Assembly (NCBI GenBank): GCA_050293885.1
Contig: JBNKNO010000006.1
Span: 1 to 64,000 of the forward strand
Direction of reading: 5' to 3'
Length of the DNA stretch: 64,000 bases
From: Nitrogeniibacter sp050293885
GTDB taxonomy: Bacteria > Pseudomonadota > Gammaproteobacteria > Burkholderiales > Rhodocyclaceae
A program made the translations under genes and the position numbers. The notes below the pieces were generated by a model, which was given only the letters and a program-made list of their open reading frames with translations, searched no databases and had not been told where the DNA came from. Position 1 is the first letter of the stretch. Every line of letters begins with the position of its first letter. Shown here piece after piece: positions 1 through 7,494 of this stretch.

Positions 1-8
1 TCGAAGAC

Positions 9-44
9 AAAAAAGAAGCGGAACGGCAAAAACCGTCCCGCTTC
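9..44 (-). terminator. Rho-independent terminator downstream of tRNA-Thr
   Basis: On the minus strand a GC-rich hairpin (arms 15-25 and 34-44, interrupted by one mismatch, with a short A/T-rich loop) is followed by a run of six T at 14-9. It directly follows the 3' end of the tRNA gene and would end its transcript. Confidence 0.75.
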
Positions 45-53
45 AATACAATC

Positions 54-129
<76 letters not shown>

Positions 130-142
130 GAAGGGTGCGAAT

Positions 143-170
143 TTTATAGTCAGCCGGAGAAAACTGCAAA
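143..170 (-). promoter_or_regulatory. Sigma-70 promoter of tRNA-Thr
   Basis: On the minus strand TTTGCA (170-165) and TATAAA (148-143) are separated by 16 bp. The predicted start falls about 7 nt before the mature tRNA 5' end at 129. Spacing and position suit a tRNA promoter. Confidence 0.6.
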
Positions 171-290
171 CCCCGCGCGTCGCGCCACGAATCCGCCGTT
201 CATCGCGCATAAACTACAGCCGGGCGCCCTGCTCTCGCGCTTTGGCAAACCCCTCAACTACAGTCACGCTAACGACAACGGATCAAAATC

Positions 291-767
291 ATGAGCCGAG
301 GATTTACCCTAATCGAACTGATGGTCACGCTGGCAATCGTAGCGATACTTGCCAGCATGGCCGCGCCGAGCTTCACCCGGATGATCGAAGACAACCGGGT
401 GACGACGCAGGCCAACGACTTGCTCTCGGGCATCGCTGTCGCCCGTTCGGAGGCCGTCAAACTCGCCACGCAGGTGACCGTCCGCCCAATCGGCGCTGAT
501 TTTTCCGGTGGCTGGTGTATCCACACCGGCGCCGCCTGCAACAACGCAACCACGCTCCGGCAACATGAAGCATTGGGGCAAGTCGCGATCGCGGGTGGCG
601 CCATGAGCACGGCCATGACGTTCGACACTTACGGCACCAACATGGCGAACACCAACCTCGTCATCAATCTCGCCCCCCCTAACTGCGCCACGGGTGATGT
701 CCGCCAACGCACGCTGACGGTCAACCCCGTCGGCCATCCGCGCATCGAGGTGACGGCATGTCCTTGA
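291..767 (+). CDS. fimT: GspH/FimT-family minor pseudopilin
   Basis: A 158-aa prepilin-like protein. Residues 1-4 are a very short leader ending in Gly4, followed by the type III signal FTLIELMVTL with Glu at mature position 5 and a hydrophobic N-terminal helix to about residue 28. This is the processing site of the prepilin peptidase PilD. The remainder matches a FimT/FimU-like globular domain with a Cys-containing C-terminus. It is the first gene of the minor-pilin operon and its stop overlaps the start of pilV. By family knowledge it forms part of the priming complex at the type IV pilus tip, inserted in the inner membrane before assembly. No clear promoter was recognised in the 160 bp upstream. 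Confidence 0.88.
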   Translation: MSRGFTLIELMVTLAIVAILASMAAPSFTRMIEDNRVTTQANDLLSGIAVARSEAVKLATQVTVRPIGADFSGGWCIHTGAACNNATTLRQHEALGQVAIAGGAMSTAMTFDTYGTNMANTNLVINLAPPNCATGDVRQRTLTVNPVGHPRIEVTACP

Positions 768-1273
768 CACACAACCATCCCGGCAGCTGCATGCATAAGC
801 GTTCGAACAACCGTCGCCAGCAAGGCTTCTCCTTGATTGAAGTCCTGGTCGCGATGATCGTGCTATCGCTCGGATTGCTCGGCCTCGCCGCACTGCAGAT
901 CAACTCCCTCAAGTTCAACCAGGTCGCTCATCTGCGCTCGCAAGCTTCGACCCTGGCCTACCAGATGCTCGACAGCATGCGCGCCAGTCCGACGGCGGCG
1001 AAGGGCGGTAGTTTCAACATCGCCCTCACATCGACCATCCCCACGGCAGGCTCATCCGCGGCGTCGAACCAACTCAAGTTATGGATGGAGCAAGTAACAA
1101 CGCTTCCCAACGGACAAGGCCAGGTTTGCCTCAGTGCCACCCCGGATCCTGCTACCGCTGTATGCGCACCCAACGGCGACTTCGCCATCATCACCGTTCA
1201 GTGGAACGAAGCCGACGACACCGGCGCGCGCAGCGCACGCCAGTTCCAACTCGTCTCTCAAGTGGCGCCGTGA
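758..1273 (+). CDS. pilV: Type IV pilus minor pilin PilV
   Basis: A 171-aa protein with the prepilin motif QQG|FSLIEVLVAMIVLSLG, cleavage after Gly23. The pattern of a hydrophobic helix with LGLAALQ after it is typical of PilV. The start at 758 overlaps the fimT stop by 10 nt and has a GAGGTG-like ribosome site just upstream. An alternative ATG at 791 would give a more usual 12-residue leader. It belongs to the minor pilin set (FimT/U-PilV-PilW-PilX-PilE) that primes pilus assembly and carries PilY1. Next gene pilW begins 2 nt after the stop. Confidence 0.87.
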   Translation: MSLTHNHPGSCMHKRSNNRRQQGFSLIEVLVAMIVLSLGLLGLAALQINSLKFNQVAHLRSQASTLAYQMLDSMRASPTAAKGGSFNIALTSTIPTAGSSAASNQLKLWMEQVTTLPNGQGQVCLSATPDPATAVCAPNGDFAIITVQWNEADDTGARSARQFQLVSQVAP

Positions 1274-1275
1274 CT

Positions 1276-2523
1276 ATGAAGCTCATACCCAACACCACCT
1301 CGATGCGACGCCAGCGTGGCCTGTCGCTCATCGAACTCATGATCAGCATGGTGATCGGCCTGCTCATTCTGGGCGGCATGATTTCGCTGTTCGTCAGCAA
1401 CAAACAAACCTACCGCTACAACGATGAACTGGCGCGCCTGCAGGAAAACAGCCGCATGACCATCGACCGCATCGAGCGCACGCTGCGCATGGCGGGTCAC
1501 GTCGGCTGCCCGACGCTGCAGGAAGCGCAGCAACGCCGTCGTGGCGTTATCGGGCAGTCAATCGTCGACAACCCCCAGATTCCGTTCAACACACTCCAGG
1601 CGATCACCGCCACCCGATACAACCCGAGCAACCCCGGCATCGTCGGCACTGTCGGCAAGACGGCAAAGGCCGGGACNNNNNNNNNNNNNNNNNNNNNNNN
1701 NNNNNNNNNNNNNNNNNNNNNNNNNNNNNNNNNNNNNNNNNNNNNNNNNNNNNNNNNNNNNNNNNNNNNNNNNNNGGCGATCACCGCCACCCGATACAAC
1801 CCGAGCAACCCCGGCATCGTCGGCACTGTCGGCAAGACGGCAAAGGCCGGGACCGACGTGGTGACCGTCCGCTTCGGCCAGGGCGCGTCAACGACGCTAG
1901 ACACAGCGACGAAAGACGACATCGACCCCGGGGACTCGGCTATCGTCATCCGCGACAACGCCCTCGGGTTCAAGCAGGGAGAAGCCATCGTCATTTCCGA
2001 CTGCAAAGGCGTCGGTCTTGCCCGCGTCAGCAACACACCGGCGTCGGGCAACAGTGTGACGCTCGAATTCAAAACCTCCGGCGGATACAACACCAATGAC
2101 GGCCTGCCCATCGCGTTCGGCGACGATGTGCGCCTCATGCGCATGTCCAACCTCTCGTTCTTCGTCGGACCGTCGGCCAACACCAATCGCCAAGGGAACG
2201 CCTACAACTCGCTCTACTTGGCTTCCGAGGCAGCCGGCTCGAGTGCCGACGAAATCGTCGAAGGCGTGGAGGATATGGTCATCACCTACGGCGTCGAAGG
2301 CGCCGGCACGCCGAGTGAGGTCACGGACAAATACGTGGATGTGAATTCGGTGACCGACTGGAACGATGTCGTCGCCGTGAATATCAGCCTGCTGCTCGCC
2401 AGCGTTGACGAGAACGTTGTGGACACAGCGCAGTCCGTCACCTTCAACGGCAAGACTTACACTGACCGCCGCATGTACACCACGGCGAACATGACAGTAA
2501 CCCTGCGGCGCAACTTCAATTGA
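1276..2523 (+). CDS. pilW: Type IV pilus assembly protein PilW (contains assembly gap)
   Basis: Start chosen at the ATG 2 nt after pilV. The leader MKLIPNTTSMRRQRG ends at Gly15 and is followed by LSLIELMISMVIGLLILGG, the prepilin helix with Glu5. The body resembles PilW, with N-terminal DELARLQENSRM-type sequence and a long C-terminal domain ending near RRNFN. The frame reads through a run of 99 N (1677-1775) and a 78-bp exact duplicate on each side. Together these add 177 nt (59 codons), so the frame is preserved whether or not they are removed. The true protein is probably about 356 aa, not 415. Minor pilin in the pilus priming complex; followed closely by pilX. Confidence 0.85.
   Translation: MKLIPNTTSMRRQRGLSLIELMISMVIGLLILGGMISLFVSNKQTYRYNDELARLQENSRMTIDRIERTLRMAGHVGCPTLQEAQQRRRGVIGQSIVDNPQIPFNTLQAITATRYNPSNPGIVGTVGKTAKAGXXXXXXXXXXXXXXXXXXXXXXXXXXXXXXXXXXAITATRYNPSNPGIVGTVGKTAKAGTDVVTVRFGQGASTTLDTATKDDIDPGDSAIVIRDNALGFKQGEAIVISDCKGVGLARVSNTPASGNSVTLEFKTSGGYNTNDGLPIAFGDDVRLMRMSNLSFFVGPSANTNRQGNAYNSLYLASEAAGSSADEIVEGVEDMVITYGVEGAGTPSEVTDKYVDVNSVTDWNDVVAVNISLLLASVDENVVDTAQSVTFNGKTYTDRRMYTTANMTVTLRRNFN
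1599..1853. repeat. 78-bp exact direct duplicate flanking the sequence gap
   Basis: Bases 1599-1676 and 1776-1853 are identical over 78 nt and lie directly against the two edges of the N run. This is the pattern of two contig ends that overlap but were scaffolded with Ns rather than merged. It is most likely an assembly artefact inside pilW, not a biological repeat. Confidence 0.85.
1677..1775. other. Assembly gap (99 N)
   Basis: A run of 99 undetermined bases inside pilW. Because the flanks repeat the same 78 bp, the true gap is probably zero or negative in length. Confidence 0.97.
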
Positions 2524-2537
2524 CGACGGAGCTTACG

Positions 2538-3071
2538 ATGCAAACGAACCATCGCACCGCCAAAAGCACCCGCCGCAAGCAATCCGGCGCGGTGCTCATT
2601 GTCGGCCTGATCCTGCTGCTGGTGATGACCATGCTCGGGCTCACCGCCATGCAGACCACATCGCTCGAAGAACGCATGGCCGGCAATATGCGAGACCGGG
2701 GCATCGCCTTCCAGGCGGCGGAACTTGCCTTGCGCGCCGGCGAGAAAGAAGTTTTCACCGGCCCACCGACATCAGGCAGCGGGTTCTTTGACTTCATGGC
2801 AGGCAGTCCCGCACCGGACGAATCAGTCGATACCAACTGGACGACGACGGGCAACTACTGGGCCTGGACATCCGGCCTACCGGTTGGCAGCAACACCAAC
2901 ACAGGTTATCCCGCGCTCGATGAAGAACCCAAATTCTGGATTGAAGCCCGCCCCGGCAGAAAACCGCTCGAGGTGAGCAGTCCGATCGAAACCGTCTATT
3001 ACGTTACTGCCCGCTCGACGGGCGCCAGCGGCAAGGCGCCGGTCATCCTGCAGTCCACCGCCCGTTATTGA
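2538..3071 (+). CDS. pilX: Type IV pilus assembly protein PilX
   Basis: A 177-aa protein. The ATG at 2538 is chosen over an upstream TTG at 2520 because a GGAG site lies about 7 nt before it. The N-terminus is basic (RRKQSG) and is followed by AVLIVGLILLLVMTMLGLTAMQ, the PilX_N-type transmembrane helix. As usual for PilX the Glu5 of other pilins is not present. The segment TSLEERMAGNMRDRGIAFQAAE just after the helix is a PilX signature. The gene sits between pilW and pilY1, as in Pseudomonas-type minor pilin operons. It acts in the inner-membrane pilin pool and at the pilus tip. Confidence 0.85.
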   Translation: MQTNHRTAKSTRRKQSGAVLIVGLILLLVMTMLGLTAMQTTSLEERMAGNMRDRGIAFQAAELALRAGEKEVFTGPPTSGSGFFDFMAGSPAPDESVDTNWTTTGNYWAWTSGLPVGSNTNTGYPALDEEPKFWIEARPGRKPLEVSSPIETVYYVTARSTGASGKAPVILQSTARY

Positions 3072-3100
3072 TTGATCGTCCCGCACACATAGGTGCCACC

Positions 3101-6100
3101 ATGACGAAGAACACACCCACATACACCGCTGCTGCACTCACTTTCTCGGCCATCGCCTTTTTCGGCGCGGTCGACGCGAGTGCCTCGCCCTTGGCCATTT
3201 CCCAAGTCCCCTTGTACCTAGGCGGCACGGTTGAGCCGAACATCCTGTTCGTGCTCGACGACTCCGGTTCAATGGAATGGTCCTTCATGCCGGACGACAT
3301 TTACGGCTACTACAACACCAAACGGGCCAAGTCGAGCACCTTCAACCAGATCTACTACGATCCGACGATCACCTACACCCCCCCACTCGACGAAGATGGT
3401 CAGAGCTTGGGCAACGCAACGTTCAGTGGCGCTTGGTACAACGGATACGACCTTGCGAACCGCGCCTACAAGACGACCGACCTCCGTTCTTCCTTCCGCC
3501 CGACCTGGTATTACCCGGGCACCAGCACTGCCTATTCTGGCAGTGCGGAGCCCGCCTACTACTATGAATACTCGGCCGCCTGCGGCAATGTGAACAATGA
3601 TGGCTGCTATACGAAGCGCACGGTCACAGGCACTTCCCAAGAGCAGAACTTCGCCAACTGGTACTCCTACTATCGAAACCGCATGTACGCGGCCAAGGCC
3701 GGTGTCAGCCGTGCGTTTGGCGTCCAGGGCACGGGGATGCGCGTCGGGTACGGGCGTATCAACAAAGGCACGTCCACCATTGACGGCATCAGCATTTCGA
3801 CCCTGGACCGTGGCGTACGCGACTTTAGCGACACTGACGCATTGGGCAATATCACGAACGAACGAAGCGCCTTTTTCGACTGGCTGTTCAAGCAGCAACC
3901 GACCGGCAGCACACCGCTGCGGCGCGCACTGGACGCCGCCGGTCAGTATTTCGAGCGTAACGACTCACAAGGCCCAGCCAGCACAACGCCAGGAGCCAGC
4001 GGCGGCAACGACCTGTCGTGCCGTCAGAATTTCACCATCATGACCACGGATGGCTACTGGAATTCTTCGACAGCATCCACAAGCGCGGCGCGTCTGAATA
4101 ATGACGGCACCAACGGCACCGTGATTACTGGCCCCAATAACGTGAGCGGACAGTTTCTCGGTGTCCCGCCCTTTTCCGACACCTACCAAGATACGTTGGC
4201 TGACATCGCAGCCTATTACTGGAAGCGAGATCTGCGCACTGACTTGACCAACGATGTCCCGATCAGCACTGACGATCCGGCGTTCTGGCAGCATATGGTG
4301 ACTTTTGGCGTGGGTCTGGGGGTGACTGGAACCATCAACCCAACCGCCGCCTTCGCAGCAATCGGCACCGGCACCGACCCGGGTTGGCCCAACCCGAGCG
4401 CGAGCAACCCGGCAAAGATCGACGACCTGCTGCATGCGGCGGTCAACAGCCGAGGCCAGTTCTTCAGCGCGGGGAATCCGAACGCGTTTGCCAACGCACT
4501 CTCCAACACGCTCGCCACCATCAACGCCCGGACCAGTTCGGCCGCGACGGTATCCTCCAATTCAACCCGTTTGAGTACCAACACCTTGGTGTTCCAGGCA
4601 TTGTTCGACAGCGGTGACTGGAGCGGCGACATGAAGGCGTTCGAGATCGATCAAGTCCCGGGCAGTCCGACCTATCTGCAACCGAAGACAACGCCGAAAT
4701 GGCTGGCAAGCACCAGAATACCGACCTTCAATCTGCGTAGTCTTTTCACCTTCAACCCGACTTCCGGCAACGGCGTAGCCTTTAGCTGGGCGTCCTTAAA
4801 CAGTGCGCAGCAAACAACACTCGGCAGCAGCACCCTGCTCAACTGGGTACGCGGAGACCAGAGCAACGAAGTTTCCAACGGCGGGCCATACAGGAATCGC
4901 AACTTGTTGATGGGGGATGTCGTCAATTCCAGCCCCGCGTACGCCGAAAAACAGAACTATGGTTACGCGCTGGCCGCGTCTTTGACATCCGGCGAGCGCA
5001 AGGCCTATCGCACCCGCTTGAGCTCAACGAGCTTCACGAGCCGCAAAGGCGTCCTGCTCTTTGGCGCCAACGATGGCATCTTCCGGGGACTGGATGCGGA
5101 CACGGGTGCAGAACTGTTCGGCTATGTGCCGAATACGATCCTCTCCGGTCTGCCCGACTTGGCCGACCCGGACTACACCCATCGCTATTTCGTCGATGGC
5201 TCGCCACGACTGGCAGACGCGCTCATCGGTAGCAGCTGGAAAACGGTCTTGGTGAGTTCCACCGGTGCCGGCGGAAGAGGCTATTTCGCGATGGTGCTCG
5301 ATGATGTTCTGGCTGCCTCGCCGCGTCAGTTCTCCGCCAACGACATTTTGTGGGAGATATCCGACACAACAGTGGACAACAGCACGCTCCCGTATGCCGA
5401 ACTCGGCACAGCCATGGGGCAAGCAGCTATCGGCCGGACGGAAAGCGGTCAATGGGTCGCCATCATCGGAAACGGATACAACAGCGCATCGCAAACTGGC
5501 CGGCTGTTCGTCATCGATTTGGCGACGGGTAAGCGCCTGCTGGAAATCGACACAGGCGTCGGCTCCGCGGCAACCCCCAACGGCATCGCCACACCACTGG
5601 CGGTCGATGCCGACCAGAACGGCTCGATCGACATCGTCTATGCGGGCGATCTCCACGGCAACCTATGGAAGTTCGACTTTACCAGCAAGACGGCAAACAA
5701 CTGGAAGCTGGCCTTCGGCGGCAAGCCTCTGTTCAAGGCGACCGACGCAAGTGCCAACGCCCAGCCGATCACCACCAAACCCACTGCGGGCTTCCACCCG
5801 GACGGCGGCTTGATGCTCTATTTTGGCACCGGCAAATACTTTGAAACCGGGGACAACAGCAATCTGTCAGCGCAATCGCTGTATGGCGTGCGAGACGAAT
5901 GTGGCTTGGCGATGACCGGCACTGGCTGCTCCAGCATCAGCACGACGGCCAAGGTGGTACGCAGCAACCTGCTGCAACAGACCATCACTTACCAAGGTTT
6001 GCAAAGCTTCAACGGCAATTCCTGGGAGATTCGCCAGTTCTCGCAGAATGCAGCAACCACGAGTCACAAGGGTTTCTACGTGGATCTTGTTTACAACAGC

Positions 6101-6490
6101 ACCTTCGCCGGCGAGCGGATTCTCTCCACGCCAATCCTCTGGTCGGACCGTATTATTTACGTGAGTGCCATCCCCGACGACGATGCATGTGCGGGTGGAG
6201 GCGACAGCTGGATCATCGAACTGTCTCCGTATGAGGGCGCACGGACCGATTTCAGCGTCTTCGACCTGGCGCTCGATGGCTCGTATGACAACACCAACTA
6301 TTACAACAAGCAGGCGGTCAATGGGCGCAAGGTGCGCGGCGGCATGATTGGCGGCGACGGCGGCCTTGGCCAAATTGATGCCGGCGGCGGAAAGACCGTG
6401 AAACTCGGTTCGACCGCGTCCGGAAAAATTGATACAAGCGTGCAAAAGAACGACGGTGGCCAGCGTATTTCCTGGCGTCAGATTCAATGA
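3101..6490 (+). CDS. pilY1: Type IV pilus tip adhesin / biogenesis factor PilY1
   Basis: A 1129-aa protein. ATG 3101 is chosen over a TTG at 3068 because it has an AGGTG site and starts directly with the signal peptide (about residues 1-32, ending near VDASAS). Residues 53-58 read DDSGSM, a von Willebrand A-like MIDAS signature. The C-terminal half (from about residue 600) is the PilC/PilY1 seven-bladed propeller domain. It contains the calcium loop D836-A-D-Q-N-G-S-I-D844, the DxDxNxxxD element known to control retraction in Pseudomonas PilY1. The protein is exported and presented at the pilus tip by the minor pilins encoded around it. Stop overlaps the possible start of the next gene. Confidence 0.9.
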   Translation: MTKNTPTYTAAALTFSAIAFFGAVDASASPLAISQVPLYLGGTVEPNILFVLDDSGSMEWSFMPDDIYGYYNTKRAKSSTFNQIYYDPTITYTPPLDEDGQSLGNATFSGAWYNGYDLANRAYKTTDLRSSFRPTWYYPGTSTAYSGSAEPAYYYEYSAACGNVNNDGCYTKRTVTGTSQEQNFANWYSYYRNRMYAAKAGVSRAFGVQGTGMRVGYGRINKGTSTIDGISISTLDRGVRDFSDTDALGNITNERSAFFDWLFKQQPTGSTPLRRALDAAGQYFERNDSQGPASTTPGASGGNDLSCRQNFTIMTTDGYWNSSTASTSAARLNNDGTNGTVITGPNNVSGQFLGVPPFSDTYQDTLADIAAYYWKRDLRTDLTNDVPISTDDPAFWQHMVTFGVGLGVTGTINPTAAFAAIGTGTDPGWPNPSASNPAKIDDLLHAAVNSRGQFFSAGNPNAFANALSNTLATINARTSSAATVSSNSTRLSTNTLVFQALFDSGDWSGDMKAFEIDQVPGSPTYLQPKTTPKWLASTRIPTFNLRSLFTFNPTSGNGVAFSWASLNSAQQTTLGSSTLLNWVRGDQSNEVSNGGPYRNRNLLMGDVVNSSPAYAEKQNYGYALAASLTSGERKAYRTRLSSTSFTSRKGVLLFGANDGIFRGLDADTGAELFGYVPNTILSGLPDLADPDYTHRYFVDGSPRLADALIGSSWKTVLVSSTGAGGRGYFAMVLDDVLAASPRQFSANDILWEISDTTVDNSTLPYAELGTAMGQAAIGRTESGQWVAIIGNGYNSASQTGRLFVIDLATGKRLLEIDTGVGSAATPNGIATPLAVDADQNGSIDIVYAGDLHGNLWKFDFTSKTANNWKLAFGGKPLFKATDASANAQPITTKPTAGFHPDGGLMLYFGTGKYFETGDNSNLSAQSLYGVRDECGLAMTGTGCSSISTTAKVVRSNLLQQTITYQGLQSFNGNSWEIRQFSQNAATTSHKGFYVDLVYNSTFAGERILSTPILWSDRIIYVSAIPDDDACAGGGDSWIIELSPYEGARTDFSVFDLALDGSYDNTNYYNKQAVNGRKVRGGMIGGDGGLGQIDAGGGKTVKLGSTASGKIDTSVQKNDGGQRISWRQIQ

Positions 6491-6504
6491 TAGCGAGGCA
6501 CAAC

Positions 6505-6840
6505 ATGAACATTTCGCAACTTACTGGCGCACTGCGCACCACCTTGCTGGCGATCGGCCTGATGCTGACCGGCCCCGCCGTCGCGCAATCGGACATGGTG
6601 CTTCCGCTTGAAGAAATCGGCGTTGTCCGACAGGTCGATGCCTCACGTTCGATGATTACCGTCGACAACCGGAAACTGCAGGTGACCACCGCGACACAAG
6701 TGACCGCAGATGATCCGAATCTTCGCTTCAGCAGGGTATCTGAAGCGTGGCTGGGCCGTCAGGTGGGGATGGAAACCAACATCGCCCCCGACGGCACCAC
6801 CGTCATCGTCAAGCTCCACATCTTCAATAGCGGTCACTGA
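6505..6840 (+). CDS. Small exported protein in the PilY2 position
   Basis: An approximately 111-aa protein with a clear N-terminal signal peptide (MNISQLTGALRTTLLAIGLMLTGPAVAQS), then a short domain around IGVVRQVDASRSMITVDNRKLQV resembling a small beta-barrel/OB-like fold. ATG 6505 has a GAGG site about 8 nt upstream. An alternative ATG at 6487 overlaps the pilY1 stop by 4 nt (117 aa). In Pseudomonas the gene between pilY1 and pilE is pilY2, so the position suggests a PilY2-like periplasmic factor. Sequence similarity to PilY2 could not be confirmed by eye. Its function is unknown beyond the operon context. Confidence 0.7.
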   Translation: MNISQLTGALRTTLLAIGLMLTGPAVAQSDMVLPLEEIGVVRQVDASRSMITVDNRKLQVTTATQVTADDPNLRFSRVSEAWLGRQVGMETNIAPDGTTVIVKLHIFNSGH

Positions 6841-6861
6841 ACAACACGAGGGGAAAGTCGA

Positions 6862-7299
6862 ATGAAACGAGCAACTTCGTCGCGGGGCTTTACCCTGATC
6901 GAACTCATGATCGTCGTAGCGATCATCGGCATCATCGCAGCCGTAGCGTATCCGAGCTACGTCCAATACGTGCTACGCTCCAAACGCGATGAATGTGCAG
7001 GGCAAATGACGAAAATGGCGTCCGCCTTGGAGCGCTACTATTCGACGACTGGTAGATATACCGGCTTCGCAGCCGTCGGCTGGCGCTGTCCGGCAGACAG
7101 CGGGGCACAAACCTACGCGCTGGACCCGGCCGCAAACGGCAACTTGACCAATATCCAAGCACAGTTCTTCACCATCACCGCGGTACCCCAAGGCAGCCAA
7201 GCGAGCGACAAGTGCGGCAATCTCACACTAACAGACACAGGGCTCAAAGGTGCAAAAGGCGTAACTACGCCGGCCGTAGTGCAGGAGTGCTGGCGATAA
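6862..7299 (+). CDS. pilE: Type IV minor pilin PilE
   Basis: A 145-aa prepilin with leader MKRATSSRG, cleavage after Gly9, then FTLIELMIVVAIIGIIAAVAYPSYVQYV, a nearly canonical class III helix with Glu5. The segment ALERYYSTTGRYTGF is typical of PilE minor pilins. Two or more cysteines in the C-terminal half (CPADS, DKCGN, ECWR) could form the D-region disulphide. A GAGGGGA site precedes the ATG. It is the last gene of the minor pilin operon. No strong terminator is seen in the 195 bp before the next gene. Confidence 0.88.
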   Translation: MKRATSSRGFTLIELMIVVAIIGIIAAVAYPSYVQYVLRSKRDECAGQMTKMASALERYYSTTGRYTGFAAVGWRCPADSGAQTYALDPAANGNLTNIQAQFFTITAVPQGSQASDKCGNLTLTDTGLKGAKGVTTPAVVQECWR

Positions 7300-7494
7300 C
7301 TGGCGTGGGATAACTAGGCGAATGCAAAGTCGCGGAAATACCGCGCAGGATCGTCTGGAGCGGCGAGTGAAGGAACGCAACCCGTGCTGTTTGCTGCCAA
7401 CGATCACTTAGCAAGCCCCTCGAAGTCACAACTCAAGTATCCGCCTCCGGGTTCGTTAACGTCGTAACGAGCGCAAATCCCGGAGAAGTGAAGC

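Noticed and set aside
1599..1853. Natural tandem duplication within pilW
   Set aside because: The duplicate edges abut a run of Ns and the lengths match an unmerged contig overlap.
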